A DNA stretch of 51,222 nt, taken from NCBI GenBank assembly GCA_035472475.1, contig DATIPA010000237.1, positions 1-51,222 on the forward strand, read 5' to 3'. Below the pieces are notes generated by a model, which did not search any database, was not told the origin of the DNA, and saw only the letters and a program-made list of their open reading frames with translations. Below, piece after piece: positions 50,552-51,222 of this stretch (position 1 is its first letter; every line of letters starts with the position of its first letter). The DNA is from JAFAXD01 sp035472475. GTDB lineage: Bacteria; Pseudomonadota; Alphaproteobacteria; Rhizobiales; Xanthobacteraceae. The translations under genes were made by a program, and so were the position numbers.

Positions 50552-51222
50552 TTTTCCCGCACCACCGCGCTCTCGTGCCAACGGCGCAGCGCGAAGTGAG
50601 CGATCACGCTGGTTACGAAGAAGATCGCAATTCCGCTGAGCGAGATCAGCAGCAGGGCTGCGAACATGCGGGGGATGCGCAGCTGGTAGCCGGACTCGAG
50701 AATTCGATAGGCGAGGCCGGAGGCGCTGCCGCCTGATCCGGCCACGAATTCCGCCACCACGGCTCCGATCAGCGCGAGACCGCCGGAGATCTTCAACCCG
50801 GCCAAGAAGAACGGCAATGCCGCGGGCAGGCGCAGGTAGCGCAGCATTTGCCAGCGGTTTGCGCCATAGAGCTGGAACAGGTTGATCAAGTTGTGGTCGG
50901 CGGAGTTCAATCCGATGATGGTGTTGGATAGAATCGGGAAGAACGCGACAATCCAGGCGCAGATCAGCAGCGACAGCTTGATGTCGCCGACCCAGATAAT
51001 GATCAGCGGCGCGATCGCGACGATCGGCGTGACTTGCAGGATCACCGCGTAAGGAAACAGCGATTTCTCCAGCCACTTCGACTGGGTGAAAATGATCGCT
51101 AGCGCAACCCCCACTGTGACCGCGGCGAAGAGCGCCGCAAAGGTGATGCGCAGCGTGATCAGCAACGCTTCCGACAGCGTGCCCCAGTCACTGATCAGGG
51201 TCTGCACGATCAAGAACGGGCC
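50548..51222 (-). CDS. ABC transporter permease, NitT/TauT (SsuC) family, 5' end cut off
   Basis: 225 residues are present; the frame runs through the window edge, so the N-terminus is missing (a TTG at 51213 is in frame but need not be the start). Five or six membrane helices remain, with the ATPase-docking EAA loop LYGANRWQMLRYLRLPAALPFFLAG. VTPIVAIAPLIIIWVG is typical of the SsuC/TauC/ThiX group, which imports sulfonates, nitrate or pyrimidine precursors. Its binding protein and ATPase would lie upstream, outside the window. The last bases overlap the convergent amidohydrolase stop. Confidence 0.87.
   Translation of the reverse strand, partial: GPFLIVQTLISDWGTLSEALLITLRITFAALFAAVTVGVALAIIFTQSKWLEKSLFPYAVILQVTPIVAIAPLIIIWVGDIKLSLLICAWIVAFFPILSNTIIGLNSADHNLINLFQLYGANRWQMLRYLRLPAALPFFLAGLKISGGLALIGAVVAEFVAGSGGSASGLAYRILESGYQLRIPRMFAALLLISLSGIAIFFVTSVIAHFALRRWHESAVVREN

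Noticed and set aside
1..51222. CRISPR arrays, tRNA or rRNA genes, insertion sequences, prophage
   Set aside because: I read for regular spaced repeats, tRNA-like cloverleafs, transposases and integrases and saw none.

Overview
The window is GC-rich, tightly packed DNA from an alphaproteobacterium of the order Hyphomicrobiales (Rhizobiales), most likely on the Bradyrhizobium / Rhodopseudomonas / Xanthobacteraceae side. The evidence is a gcrA cell-cycle regulator, the order phoR-pstSCAB-phoU-phoB followed by gcrA-argD-argF-hslO-apaG, a SAM-II riboswitch in front of metZ, a double-length dCTP deaminase and several orphan Bug/TctC binding proteins. This is inference from gene content; no rRNA or other marker confirms it. 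I saw no tRNA, rRNA, CRISPR array, insertion sequence or prophage.

Layout. 1-15.2 kb is accessory catabolism: the end of a Rieske oxygenase, an MFS transporter, an EctD-like hydroxylase paired with a SAF-domain oxidoreductase, a class III cyclase with a zinc-ribbon N-terminus, a LuxR regulator with an EthD protein, two Bug proteins, a metallo-beta-lactamase-fold hydrolase, an alpha/beta hydrolase, a luciferase-like flavoprotein, an L,D-transpeptidase, an SDR with a degenerate active site, a lipocalin-like protein and a CarS-like membrane protein. 15.2-18.9 kb holds a MacB/FtsX-type ABC transporter divergent from an alpha-oxoamine synthase with a good promoter. 18.9-26.8 kb carries the EF-P system (epmB, epmA, efp) with a metallophosphoesterase, two more Bug proteins, a PuuE-like deacetylase and an aspartate dehydrogenase. 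27-35.2 kb is an MprF-N-terminus-like flippase-type protein followed by the complete phosphate regulon, with a PHO box in front of pstS. 35.2-39.7 kb is the conserved chromosomal block gcrA / argD-argF-hslO / apaG. 39.7-42.7 kb is opgC with two SGNH-hydrolase-like proteins. 42.7-45.2 kb is metZ with its riboswitch, and dcd. 45.2-51.2 kb returns to catabolic genes: a CoxL-like molybdoprotein, a small membrane protein, two amidohydrolases and an ABC permease cut by the window end.

How the genes work together. The clearest unit is phosphate sensing and uptake: PhoR/PhoB, PstSCAB and PhoU, with three 11-bp-spaced PHO half-sites before pstS and intercistronic hairpins. Arginine synthesis (argD, argF) overlaps hslO in one operon with a near-consensus promoter and a hairpin at the predicted 5' end of the transcript. 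EpmA and EpmB would beta-lysylate Lys33 of the EF-P encoded beside them. metZ appears controlled by a SAM-II aptamer that can be drawn as a complete terminator/antiterminator switch.

Most interesting leads: the tandem SGNH pair behind opgC, in which the first copy has lost all of its catalytic motifs; the SAM-II expression platform; two long adjacent palindromes near 9.8 kb; the oxoamine synthase / ABC exporter locus with tandem operator-like repeats; and the gcrA-argD intergenic region with four GANTC sites and a perfect 16-bp palindrome. I found nothing I can present with confidence as a wholly new system.
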